A DNA stretch of 35,722 nucleotides, from assembly GCA_022649055.1 (NCBI GenBank), contig JALCNL010000016.1, positions 1 through 35,722 of the forward strand. The letters run 5' to 3'. This DNA is from Megasphaera sp. (GTDB lineage Bacteria > Bacillota > Negativicutes > Veillonellales > Megasphaeraceae). The translations under genes were made by a program, and so were the position numbers. The notes below the pieces were generated by a model, which was given only the letters and a program-made list of their open reading frames with translations, was not told where the DNA came from and made no database searches. Shown here one piece after another: positions 14,814 through 23,652 of this stretch. How positions within the stretch are numbered: the stretch's first letter is position 1; every line of letters begins with the position of its first letter.

Positions 14814-16946
14814 CTATTTTGCAAATATACTCGGTTTTCCCTCTACATCACTGCAAGTCGTATTGCAATCAGGTTCGCTGCATACCCAATAGCGGCCATA
14901 GGAACTCGTGCGGCAAATAAAATACCCATTATGACAGCGAGGACATTTATATTTTTTTTCTGCTTCTTGTAAGGGAGCTGTCACTTGTTCTGTATAGCGG
15001 CATTGCGGGTACATGGTACAGCCGAAAAAATCACCATATTTACCATGCCGCAACACCATGGCAGCGCCGCATTGCGGACATATTTTTTGATCTTTATTCG
15101 TATCATTACTAACAATTTTTACGTCTCTAGCTCTTGCAACAAGTTTTTCTAAAAATGTAATTTGATCCTGCAGAAATGAGGCAAGCTGCTCTTTACCTTC
15201 ACTCATTTTATATAACCGATCTTCCCAAACAGCAGTTTCATCGGGATATACCATTTCATCAGGTAACGCATCTACAAGCAGATATGCGTTATCTGTCGGT
15301 TTTAAATATCTTTTCTTGCCTTCTTCTACTAAGAATTTTCGTTTTATCAATTCATCAATAATAGTAGCCCGTGTTGCTTCTGTGCCGATTCCCTGCACCT
15401 CTTTTAGTTTTTTCTTTAAAGAATCATCTTTAACATATTTATAAATTTCCTTCATTGCCGCCAGCAGTGTGGATGGTGTAAAGTGTGGCGGCGGCTTTGT
15501 CGTTTTCTTATCCACATGCCCTTCTTTGTAGTCAACAACATCACCTTTTTTTACAACAGGCAATCCATCATCGCTCTCTTCCTCCTCGGCGTCATTCTTA
15601 TCAGATGTATATAGTTCTTTCCATCCCGATACAGTAATTGCTTTTCCGTGAGCCACAAACGTTTCTGATGCCGCTGCAACGAGTATGCGAGTCTGGTCAT
15701 ATTCATACAACGGATAAAATTGTGCAATGTATGCCTGCGCAATAAGATAATAAATATGCTGCTGCAGTGATGTCAATTTAGAAAAATCACAAAAAACCGT
15801 CGTGGGAATAATGGCATGGTGCGCCGTGATTTTACTATCGTTCCATGCCCTGCTTTTAATAGAAAGATCAGCCTTTTCAGCCCACTCTGACAATTTTCCG
15901 GCATGGTTGCTTTGTAAGTTACGTATAATAGAAGAACGATCTTTCCATTGATTACATGGCAGATATTCACAATCAGAGCGAGGATATGTCGTAAGTTTTC
16001 GTTCATAAAGCTGCTGTGCTGCATCCAGTACCTGCTGCGGATCATATCCATAGCGTTTGCCTGCTAAAACCTGCAGTGAGGACAATGATAAGGGAAGGCG
16101 CTGCGCTTCCTTCTTTTTTGTTTTTTTTCGTTCTTGAATGACTCCTGATGGGTTATTGTGTAACCGATCAATAAGTGCCTGCGCTGCTTTTTCTTCAATA
16201 ACATGTCCCTCAGAATCCATCCCTGTTTGCGTATCCTTCGGCTGCCACTGCGCAGTAATCCTTCCGTTGGCATGAATAAACACAGCCTTTACAATAAAAT
16301 ACTCGACAGGAACAAAATGATCCAGTTCCCGCTGGCGTCGCACAACCAGTGCCAATGTCGGAGTTTTGACTCTGCCGATAGGAAAAACAACGCGATGGCC
16401 CTGCCGTCGTGCGGCCAATGTATATGCCCGTGATAAATTCATCCCAATGAGCCAGTCCGCACGGCTGCGAGCCAGTGCGGATTCTTTCAAGTGGAGAAAA
16501 TCGGAATTATTCCGCAGATCCGCCAAAGATTCCTTAATGCTCTTTTCATCAAGCGCATTCAAAAGAATCCGTTGTACCGGTTTGGTGTTCCCTACATAAT
16601 CCAATATTTCATCAATTAAAAGCTGACCTTCTCTATCCGGATCTCCTGCATTAATAATGCTGTCCGCTTGAGTAATCAGATTGCAAATCGTTTGAAATTG
16701 TTCTTTACTGTCCGGGCTGACCAGCAGTTTCCATTCTTCCGGCACAATCGGCAAATCTTCCGCTTTCCATGTTTTATACTTTATATCATAATCCTGTGGT
16801 TCTGCCTGCTGCAATACATGACCGTAAGCCCAAGTAACAATACCGTCTCCGGTTTCAATAAATCCTTTTTTCTTGTGCTGCGGCGGTGGCAGACATTTGG
16901 CTAATTCCCGAGCCATACTCGGTTTCTCTGCAATAAAGATACGCAA
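14814..16946 (-). CDS. topB: DNA topoisomerase III (type IA)
   Basis: A type IA topoisomerase that cuts one strand, probably decatenating recombination and replication intermediates. The 710-residue protein has the TOPRIM domain (IAEKPSMA with E7; AGDPDREGQ), the domain with RVKTPTLALVV, and the active tyrosine in LTTYPRSDC (Y321). The C-terminal region has two zinc-ribbon cysteine sets (CPQC...CTMYPQC and CPRC...CSEPDC), more typical of TopA tails; many Firmicute TopB proteins carry one. The start is taken as the TTG at 16946 (MRIFIAEKPS), nine bases after AGGAG; another TTG nine bases upstream abuts the site. It follows the OLD nuclease gene by 37 bases, same strand, so co-transcription is likely. 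Confidence 0.93.
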   Translation of the reverse strand: MRIFIAEKPSMARELAKCLPPPQHKKKGFIETGDGIVTWAYGHVLQQAEPQDYDIKYKTWKAEDLPIVPEEWKLLVSPDSKEQFQTICNLITQADSIINAGDPDREGQLLIDEILDYVGNTKPVQRILLNALDEKSIKESLADLRNNSDFLHLKESALARSRADWLIGMNLSRAYTLAARRQGHRVVFPIGRVKTPTLALVVRRQRELDHFVPVEYFIVKAVFIHANGRITAQWQPKDTQTGMDSEGHVIEEKAAQALIDRLHNNPSGVIQERKKTKKKEAQRLPLSLSSLQVLAGKRYGYDPQQVLDAAQQLYERKLTTYPRSDCEYLPCNQWKDRSSIIRNLQSNHAGKLSEWAEKADLSIKSRAWNDSKITAHHAIIPTTVFCDFSKLTSLQQHIYYLIAQAYIAQFYPLYEYDQTRILVAAASETFVAHGKAITVSGWKELYTSDKNDAEEEESDDGLPVVKKGDVVDYKEGHVDKKTTKPPPHFTPSTLLAAMKEIYKYVKDDSLKKKLKEVQGIGTEATRATIIDELIKRKFLVEEGKKRYLKPTDNAYLLVDALPDEMVYPDETAVWEDRLYKMSEGKEQLASFLQDQITFLEKLVARARDVKIVSNDTNKDQKICPQCGAAMVLRHGKYGDFFGCTMYPQCRYTEQVTAPLQEAEKKYKCPRCHNGYFICRTSSYGRYWVCSEPDCNTTCSDVEGKPSIFAK

Positions 16947-16983
16947 CGTACGCAACTCCTATTTCTCAATACATAGACTATAT

Positions 16984-18651
16984 TCAACACTCTTGATTCG
17001 AATCAACTTTAGCTAATTGTCCGGCAACTTTAATTACCCGGGTAAAAGAAGGCGGTATTTCTTGTTTTGTAAGAGATTGCCCAATAAGGCGGCCTAAAAT
17101 AACCCCTTTATTACTATACAACCAAGCAAAATAATACACATACATTGTTTCTACATTGCGGGGATTTACATTTTCCAGCATCCTCGGCGGATAATTATGG
17201 TAATTAATGTCCAGCTTACGGCAAGCCTTTTTAAGCATATCCGCCGTTGCTTTGCCATGGACCCCGCCCGCGGTATAAATAATATGATCTAAACTCCGTC
17301 GCTTGCCCTTATCAATCATCGCTTTTACAAGATCCATTTCAAAACAAATTTCGTCTGTAAAGAAAACATTTTTTTCCGCCTCACGGCTGCCTTTTACATC
17401 GGCATCATAAAGTGCAACCGTAGGTATTCTAAAATACTGCAGTAATTTTTTGATTTTAGATATAGAGCTTTCCCCACGCGCATTGATAAGACAAATACCA
17501 TAATAATCAAAACGCAAGTCCAATGTCGTACCAAAAAGCTGAAAGCATCCATATTCCGTTTCCCCTTCAACAATAATAACGCTGCGCGAGTACAACGCTT
17601 CTTTAACTTCCGGGAAATGCATAATCAGATGTTTTTCTATTTCTTCATTGAAGTGAAAATTTACACCGCAGGCAGCCTGAACACAACCACCGTTATTTCT
17701 GTAAAAGCGAATGATATTACGATAATCATCAACCAGTGAATCTGTCGAATGTGTAACAATAAACAATTGTCCACGCAGTCCATCTATATTAAACAATGAT
17801 TTCAGAATGCCGCAAAAAGCCGGATCTTCATTCTGCAACAATTGTTTATAATATGTCAAAATAGATCGCTGCATATAGGGATGCAAATGTATTTCCGGTT
17901 CATCTATTGCCACAAATATAGACAAGAATCGTTTTCCCCTGCTGTCTACAATGATCGTATGTTCAAAAGGAACGGCTTTACTATGATACATTACATATAT
18001 GTGAGATAAAATCTTTAAGGCTACAAGAGATATAAATTTCAAATTATCCGCTCTGGGCCGATCCTGACGGCTTAACAATTTAGACAGCACCAATACGTTC
18101 ATATAAAAAGAAGTGTCATATTCACTATACCGTTCCTGTTGTTGAATGAATTGAGCCATATCGGGGGAAGGCCTGAATTCCTCGATTTGTCCGCTTTTAA
18201 GTATATTATTTTTTAACAAATTATATATTTCGTCAGAAACAAGATAGTCGTCGTTTCGCGTTTCTGAATGATAAATATATCGGATACGTCGAATTAAATC
18301 AAGCGGCAGTTGTGAATTATCTGCATCATTGTACAGGCGCGGAAAGATTTCATCTACTCGTTTTTCCATACGCAAGCGCACCTGTGCCGGCACCCCTTCT
18401 TTACTATCAGAAAAATGTTCTGATGCATCATCCAACAAACATATTTCAACAATAATCACAATCGGAAGATTTGTATCAGCATAGTCATGTTCTAAAATGC
18501 CGAAACCGGAACTTATCAGCGATAACAACCGCAAAAAACTGCTCTTGCCAATATTATTTTCTCCCACGAGATAATTTGCTCTTTCATGAAAGTTCAGTTC
18601 TACATCTTTAAATAAACGGTAATTCTGTAAACGCATATACTTTATATACAC
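16984..18651 (-). CDS. OLD-family ATPase / TOPRIM nuclease, stand-alone
   Basis: An overcoming-lysogenization-defect (OLD) family protein: an ABC-like ATPase fused to a TOPRIM nuclease. The N-terminal KYMRLQNYRLF leads to Walker A GENNIGKS (30-37); Walker B is FVAIDEPEIHLHP (D250, E251), followed by FIVTHSTDSL. The TOPRIM half starts at IIVEGETEYGCF (E362, E364, E366) and has the DxD pair in ALYDADVKGS (D416, D418). Start: the GTG at 18651 (MYIKYMRL) five bases after GGGTG; a TTG 18 bases upstream lacks a site. No UvrD-like partner lies beside it, so it is a class 1 OLD, not a complete Gabija pair. OLD relatives act in phage defence or DNA repair; which applies here is not shown. It precedes topB by 37 bases. 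Confidence 0.85.
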   Translation of the reverse strand: MYIKYMRLQNYRLFKDVELNFHERANYLVGENNIGKSSFLRLLSLISSGFGILEHDYADTNLPIVIIVEICLLDDASEHFSDSKEGVPAQVRLRMEKRVDEIFPRLYNDADNSQLPLDLIRRIRYIYHSETRNDDYLVSDEIYNLLKNNILKSGQIEEFRPSPDMAQFIQQQERYSEYDTSFYMNVLVLSKLLSRQDRPRADNLKFISLVALKILSHIYVMYHSKAVPFEHTIIVDSRGKRFLSIFVAIDEPEIHLHPYMQRSILTYYKQLLQNEDPAFCGILKSLFNIDGLRGQLFIVTHSTDSLVDDYRNIIRFYRNNGGCVQAACGVNFHFNEEIEKHLIMHFPEVKEALYSRSVIIVEGETEYGCFQLFGTTLDLRFDYYGICLINARGESSISKIKKLLQYFRIPTVALYDADVKGSREAEKNVFFTDEICFEMDLVKAMIDKGKRRSLDHIIYTAGGVHGKATADMLKKACRKLDINYHNYPPRMLENVNPRNVETMYVYYFAWLYSNKGVILGRLIGQSLTKQEIPPSFTRVIKVAGQLAKVDSNQEC

Positions 18652-18681
18652 ATTATCACCCACTTTCAATCAGGATTCTTA

Positions 18682-18711
18682 TGTATATATTATTCGACAC
18701 AAAATAGTAAA
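18682..18711 (-). promoter_or_regulatory. Possible promoter of the OLD-topB pair
   Basis: TTTACT (18706-18711) with TATATA or TATACA (16 or 18 bases away, 18682-18689) on minus lies about 30 bases upstream of the GTG start. The gap also holds an inverted repeat TTCATTT/AAATGAA (18712-18730) and the palindrome TATGGTACCATA (18763-18774), either of which could bind a regulator. Confidence 0.38.
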
Positions 18712-18801
18712 TTCATTTTTTTTAAATGAACAGGTTATTTTTATTTTTCTATTACCATTACATATGGTACCATAATGAATCCGGCAGCCATACAGAAAGA
18801 C

Positions 18802-18837
18802 AGCCGTATCCTCTTACTCACTAAAGAGAATACAGCT
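18802..18837 (-). terminator. Hairpin terminator after the malic enzyme gene
   Basis: On minus, 14 bases (18824-18837) pair with 18802-18815 without a mismatch if G-U pairs are allowed, around an 8-base loop. The following GTCTTTCTG is a poor U tract, so termination may be incomplete. Confidence 0.6.
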
Positions 18838-18850
18838 GCAGCTATCTATC

Positions 18851-20080
18851 TTATTTTCTCATAAAAGACTTTGCCTTCTCCATTTCTTCTGCAACCGTCA
18901 TCGGCATACCAGCAATACCCTCCTGCGTCGCTGCCTTTGCAACCGCTGCCGCAACATCTATTGTTACTCTGCTGTCAAAGGCATCCGGCAGAATATAATC
19001 TTCACGTAACCCATCTTTCTCTGCAACCGCTGCAATCGCTTTTGCCGCGGCCAATTTCATTTTTTCACTGATATCCGCAGCACGACAATCCAGTGCACCG
19101 CGAAATACACCGGGAAATACAAGTACATTGTTCACCTGATTGGGAAAATCTGAACGACCCGATCCGACCACACGTGCTCCCGCTGCTTTCGCTTCCTGCG
19201 GATAAATCTCAGGAATAGGATTTGCCATAGCAAAACAAATCCCATTGTCTGCCATGGACCGTATCATCGCCGGGGATACGATCCCCCCCTTTGAAACGCC
19301 GATAAAAACATCCTTTCCCTTTAAGATATGTGCTAAATCTCCGTGTTCATGACGAATATTGGTTTTTTCAGCCATTTTTTCCTGAGCCGGATTACTATCT
19401 GCATCACCTGCACAAATGGCCCCATGAATATCACAAATGATAATATCTTTTATCCCATATTCTAAAAGCAAGTTGGCGATACTAAGACCAGCGGCACCTC
19501 CGCCATTAATAACAACTTTTGCCGCCGCTGCCGACTTATTCACAAACTTCAACGCATTAATAATACCTGCCAGCACAATAATCGCGGTTCCATGCTGATC
19601 ATCATGAAATACGGGAATATGCATAGTATCCCGTAACCTTCTTTCAATTTCAAAACAACGAGGACCGCTAATATCTTCTAAATTGATGCCGCCAAAGGAT
19701 GGTTCCAGAAGTTGTACAAATCGAATAATTTCCTCTACATCCTGCGTGCCAATACAAAGAGGAACCGCATTTATTCCGGAAAATTCACTAAAAAGAAGAC
19801 ATTTTCCTTCCATGACTGGCATACCAGCCTGCGGTCCAATATTCCCCAATCCAAGAACAGCACTGCCATCCGTAACTACGGCAACATAATTCCCGCGTCC
19901 AGTATATTCATAAGACCGCGTTTCATCTTCAGCAATTTTCAGACAAGGTGCTGCTACCCCCGGTGTATACAGCAAGGATAACGACTTTTTTGAATTGGCT
20001 GCTACTTTGCTGCCTATGGTTAATTTACCCGCTAATTTTTTATGCAGCATTAATGCATCATCATCGTTGTTATTATGCAA
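18851..20080 (-). CDS. Malic enzyme (malate dehydrogenase, oxaloacetate-decarboxylating)
   Basis: This 409-residue short-form malic enzyme converts malate to pyruvate and CO2 with NAD(P). It shows LYTPGVAAPCLKIAED, VVTDGSAVLGLGNIGPQAGMPVMEGK with the catalytic lysine region, the signature FHDDQHGTAIIVLAGI, and a Rossmann motif VVINGGGAAGLSIANLL. The residues after the second beta strand (CDIHGAI) include an acidic residue, hinting at NAD, but cofactor choice is uncertain. The start appears to be a TTG at 20080 (MHNNNDDD), six bases after AGGGG. A promoter is seen at 20149-20177. It sits downstream of the glycogen operon, from which I see no clear terminator, so some read-through is possible. 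Confidence 0.93.
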   Translation of the reverse strand: MHNNNDDDALMLHKKLAGKLTIGSKVAANSKKSLSLLYTPGVAAPCLKIAEDETRSYEYTGRGNYVAVVTDGSAVLGLGNIGPQAGMPVMEGKCLLFSEFSGINAVPLCIGTQDVEEIIRFVQLLEPSFGGINLEDISGPRCFEIERRLRDTMHIPVFHDDQHGTAIIVLAGIINALKFVNKSAAAAKVVINGGGAAGLSIANLLLEYGIKDIIICDIHGAICAGDADSNPAQEKMAEKTNIRHEHGDLAHILKGKDVFIGVSKGGIVSPAMIRSMADNGICFAMANPIPEIYPQEAKAAGARVVGSGRSDFPNQVNNVLVFPGVFRGALDCRAADISEKMKLAAAKAIAAVAEKDGLREDYILPDAFDSRVTIDVAAAVAKAATQEGIAGMPMTVAEEMEKAKSFMRK

Positions 20081-20148
20081 AGAAAACCCCTCTTTTCATT
20101 CGTCTTACATTCCAAGCACGATTACTATATTTCCATGGAATGATATTA

Positions 20149-20177
20149 GTTGTATCACATATTATGCAGAAATGCAA
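20149..20177 (-). promoter_or_regulatory. Possible malic enzyme promoter
   Basis: TTGCAT (20172-20177) and TACAAC (20149-20154) on minus are 17 bases apart. The leader then contains the palindrome TTCCATGGAA (20131-20140) and a distant inverted pair CATTCCA/TGGAATG (20108-20142), possible operator elements. Confidence 0.42.
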
Positions 20178-20185
20178 CTATCTTC

Positions 20186-23100
20186 TCATCTCCCGTGCTG
20201 TTTGCACAAGAATGCAAGTCTCTGTGCTAATTCCCCTGTGAGTTGTTCTTTTTTTACCTGCCATAACCATTGTCCATGACTGATACCGGGACGATTCATG
20301 CGGCAGGCTGACGGCAAGCACAATACATCTTGCAGGGGAACTATAATGGTTTTCGCTCGCCGGCTGTACACATACGACACAAAAGACCATACAATTTCTT
20401 CTGCCGAAGCATTTTCCTCTAATCCCAAAGAATTTTTCATCTGTTCCTGCTGATATCTATCCAGTTCTTCTGTATACCATCCGAGCAACGTATTATTGTC
20501 ATGTGTACCTGTATAAGCAACGCAATTAGGTTCCGTATCAAAACTATACCGTCCATCGGATCGATATTTCATATGGAACTGTAAAATTTTCATCCCCGGA
20601 ATACCCAGTTTATTCTTTAATTCACAAACATCATCCGTTATAAATCCTAAGTCTTCGGCTATTAATTGGATGTTAGGAATTTTTTTGTATATGGCTCGAA
20701 ACAGGTCAATCCCGGGACCGGGATTCCATTTTCCGTCTCTGGCAGTGTGCGCTCCGGCAGGAATTGCCCAGCAAGATGCAAATCCACGAAAATGATCAAT
20801 ACGTATTTCATCCACCATAGCTGCCATACGTTGAAATCTCTTGATCCACCATTCGTAATGATCCGCAGCTATAGTATCCCACCGATACAATGGATTTCCC
20901 CAAACTTGTCCATCGGCAGAAAAATAATCGGGAGGAACTCCTGCTACGTGACGCAAACACCCCTGTTCATCCAAATCGAAGAAAGTTTGATGAGCCCAGC
21001 AGTCCACACTGTCATGCGCAACAAAGATTGGTATGTCACCTAAAATTGCAATATCTTTGCTTGCGGCATATTGCCGTACTTCCTGCCATTGTATGTGAAA
21101 AATATATTGCATAAATTTATTATGGGATAGGGTGCCCGATAATTCTTTTTTATAGTGCGCAATAGCTGCGGCATCATGGTTTCGTATATCATCCGGCCAT
21201 TGGATCCATGAATTTCCTTGATAAAAATCATGGATTGCCGAAAACAAAGCATACTCCTCAAGCCAATCCGCATTATCTTGACAGAATGCCGCAAAATCAT
21301 TCCAAGGAATTACTAAATCAGGATCATGTGACATATCCCATAAACACATCTTTTTGCACTGCCATTTTTCTTCGTATGTATGGGCCTGCAATATTTGCCG
21401 TTTAAATTCCAAAAAACGCTTTTCTTTCAACCATCCCCAATCTACCAGCTTATCCAATGAAATCAATCGTTCATTTCCGGCAAAAGCAGACATAGATACA
21501 TAGGGTGAATTCCCTTCTCCCGGCAGTGTAAGCGGTAAAATTTGCCATACTTTCTGACCTGCTTGATAGAGAAAATCAATAAACTGCATTGCTCCGTTTC
21601 CTAAATCCCCCATACCATAGTCGGAAGGAAAAGAAGTGGGATGACATAAGATTCCAGCCCTTTTTTGTTTCGCTTCATCAATTCCTTTCAGCACAGTGAT
21701 TCCAAGGGGAGGCAAGGTTACCGTAAAACGACTGTTCACTGTGCAGATAGGTGCTCTGTTGGGTTCAAAAGCATCATACAAATTACCATAAGCCAATCCA
21801 TCTGTATAAATGCTGATAGATCGTATTGCAGTGGTATTCCGATTCATGACGATAATAAAAAAACCATCTTCTGCTTTTTTCCCAAATACGTCAGTTCCTC
21901 CTTCAATACTGCGGGCATATGCATAAATATCGCCATTCCCGTAGAGAGGAATAAACCGCCCAGTCCGTAAGGCGTCATTATGACACCGCAATGCAGTCAG
22001 CTGTACATACCACTCTAAGATACGATTGTTTTCATTCCCCCAGGGATAGGTTCTGCGATTATCGGGATCGACATCGCCTAGTACGCCTGCTTCGTCCCCA
22101 TAATAAATGCAAGGTGCGCCAGGCATCGTCATCTGCCATGTACAAAGGATTTTAAGCCGGGCTTCTGATTTTTCCGAAACTGTCAACACATCTGTTTCTC
22201 CACCTGTGCCGAGAATGGATAAAATCCGCTTTACATCATGACTGCCGAGAAGATTCAACATAGCATAAAAATTTTCCTGCGGATAATTTTCCATCTGATG
22301 ATATACTTCTTCTGCCGTACGTCGGCCATCTTTATGTTCCAAAATAAAATCTATCATAATCGCACGCAAAGCATAATTCATGGCACTGTCCATATCCTTG
22401 CCGCAAAGATATTCCCGTTGTTCTCCATAGCTTATTTTATTCGACGCATCTTCCCACACTTCACCGACCAGAACAGCCTGGGGATTTTCTTTTTTCAGTG
22501 TATGATAAAATTTTCGCAAAAAAGTTTCTGGAAGTTCATCGATAACATCAAGACGCCAGCCGCTGATTCCTTGCTGCAACCAATAGTGAAGAACACTATC
22601 TTTATTATTAATAATGAAGTTCAAATAGGAAGGTGTCATTTCATCTACATCGGGAAGATCTTTTACACCCCACCACGATTCATATTCGTCAGGATAATCG
22701 GTGAATTTATACCAATTGTAATACGGTGATTGTTTCGATTGATACGCTCCTATTTCAGGATAATGTCCAAATTTATTAAAATATATACTATCTTCCCCTG
22801 TATGGTTGAATACACCATCCAAAATAATATGTATGCCTTTTTTTTCAGCGTCTGCACACAATTGGGAAAATTCTTCATTTGTTCCCAACATAGGGTCAAT
22901 ATGATAATAATCTGCCGTGTCATATCGATGATTACTGCTGCTTTCAAAAATAGGATTTAAGTATACAGCTGTTACATGCAGCATCTTGAGATAATCTAAT
23001 TTTTCCTTGATTCCCGCCAAGTTGCCGCCAAAAAAATCATATTGCAAAACATTTCCTTGATTATCCTTGCAATAATGCGGTATATCATTCCAGTCACTGT

Positions 23101-23584
23101 GTATGACAGCTCCTTTTTTGCCAAAAAGTTTTGCAGTCTGTGATTGACTCCGGCAAAACCGATCAGGAAATATTTGATATACAATCGCATTTTTAAACCA
23201 ATCCGGCGTATGAATACCCTTGTCATAAACAGTAATTTGGTATGATGGCGGCTCTTGTGTATACACAGCACCTACCCCGCCAAGTTGGTGTTTATTATTA
23301 CCATAATATACTGTGTTTCCTTGATATCGGACAATAAAATAATACCATAAAAGCGTGCCTTCTTCAGGCATGGTGATTTCCGCTTCATAAAATCCGCCTT
23401 TTTCTGCCATGGGGATTTTATATTCTCCTTCATTGCTTTTCCAAGTACGCAACGTAATACAACAGGTATTTTCATTTTTTATATTGGCAGAAATCCGTAA
23501 TATAAGTTTTTTACCTGCACGGACAGCACCAAATATTGATTTATATACCGGATTCCGTGAATCATGATATAAATATGGCTCCAT
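20186..23584 (-). CDS. GH13 alpha-amylase/debranching enzyme fused to GH77 4-alpha-glucanotransferase
   Basis: One 1132-residue chain carries two complete enzymes. Residues 1-125 look like an N-terminal beta domain of neopullulanase/maltogenic type. Residues 130-630 are a GH13 barrel with nucleophile D346 (GWRLDVID), acid E375 (LVGEVWED) and D450 (LGSHD). Residues 641-1132 are a GH77 (MalQ-like) domain starting KRAGILCHPTSFPSDYGMGDLG, with D930 (EIRIDHFRG), E977 (LIAEDLG) and D1029 (TGTHDN). All six catalytic residues are present, so neither half looks dead. Only about ten residues separate the halves, and there is no frameshift. The ATG at 23584 has AAAGGAG upstream. As last gene of the glg operon it probably trims limit dextrins or maltodextrins and reshuffles the glucans, replacing a separate GlgX and MalQ. 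Precise bond specificity is unproven. Confidence 0.92.
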   Translation of the reverse strand: MEPYLYHDSRNPVYKSIFGAVRAGKKLILRISANIKNENTCCITLRTWKSNEGEYKIPMAEKGGFYEAEITMPEEGTLLWYYFIVRYQGNTVYYGNNKHQLGGVGAVYTQEPPSYQITVYDKGIHTPDWFKNAIVYQIFPDRFCRSQSQTAKLFGKKGAVIHSDWNDIPHYCKDNQGNVLQYDFFGGNLAGIKEKLDYLKMLHVTAVYLNPIFESSSNHRYDTADYYHIDPMLGTNEEFSQLCADAEKKGIHIILDGVFNHTGEDSIYFNKFGHYPEIGAYQSKQSPYYNWYKFTDYPDEYESWWGVKDLPDVDEMTPSYLNFIINNKDSVLHYWLQQGISGWRLDVIDELPETFLRKFYHTLKKENPQAVLVGEVWEDASNKISYGEQREYLCGKDMDSAMNYALRAIMIDFILEHKDGRRTAEEVYHQMENYPQENFYAMLNLLGSHDVKRILSILGTGGETDVLTVSEKSEARLKILCTWQMTMPGAPCIYYGDEAGVLGDVDPDNRRTYPWGNENNRILEWYVQLTALRCHNDALRTGRFIPLYGNGDIYAYARSIEGGTDVFGKKAEDGFFIIVMNRNTTAIRSISIYTDGLAYGNLYDAFEPNRAPICTVNSRFTVTLPPLGITVLKGIDEAKQKRAGILCHPTSFPSDYGMGDLGNGAMQFIDFLYQAGQKVWQILPLTLPGEGNSPYVSMSAFAGNERLISLDKLVDWGWLKEKRFLEFKRQILQAHTYEEKWQCKKMCLWDMSHDPDLVIPWNDFAAFCQDNADWLEEYALFSAIHDFYQGNSWIQWPDDIRNHDAAAIAHYKKELSGTLSHNKFMQYIFHIQWQEVRQYAASKDIAILGDIPIFVAHDSVDCWAHQTFFDLDEQGCLRHVAGVPPDYFSADGQVWGNPLYRWDTIAADHYEWWIKRFQRMAAMVDEIRIDHFRGFASCWAIPAGAHTARDGKWNPGPGIDLFRAIYKKIPNIQLIAEDLGFITDDVCELKNKLGIPGMKILQFHMKYRSDGRYSFDTEPNCVAYTGTHDNNTLLGWYTEELDRYQQEQMKNSLGLEENASAEEIVWSFVSYVYSRRAKTIIVPLQDVLCLPSACRMNRPGISHGQWLWQVKKEQLTGELAQRLAFLCKQHGR

Positions 23585-23606
23585 GTTCAGAACTCCTTTT
23601 TCTAAA

Positions 23607-23643
23607 ATACCCCTACCATATGTGTAATTTGGTCAAGGGGTAT
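23607..23643 (-). other. Hairpin between glgA and the GH13-GH77 gene
   Basis: ATACCCC (minus strand, 23637-23643) pairs with GGGGTAT (23607-23613), and ACCA/TGGT may extend it inside the loop. Four bases TTTT follow, ending about 20 bases before the next start. It could be a partial terminator or an RNA-processing stem that adjusts expression of the last operon gene relative to glgA. Confidence 0.5.
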
Positions 23644-23652
23644 CAATCCATT

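Noticed and set aside
16984-18651. Complete Gabija defence system
   Set aside because: The OLD protein could be a GajA-like nuclease, but the neighbours are topB and malic enzyme and no UvrD-like helicase is present within the window.
22238-22729. A 163-codon plus-strand frame opposite the GH13 domain
   Set aside because: It is a shadow of the conserved amylase on the other strand, with no start site signal.
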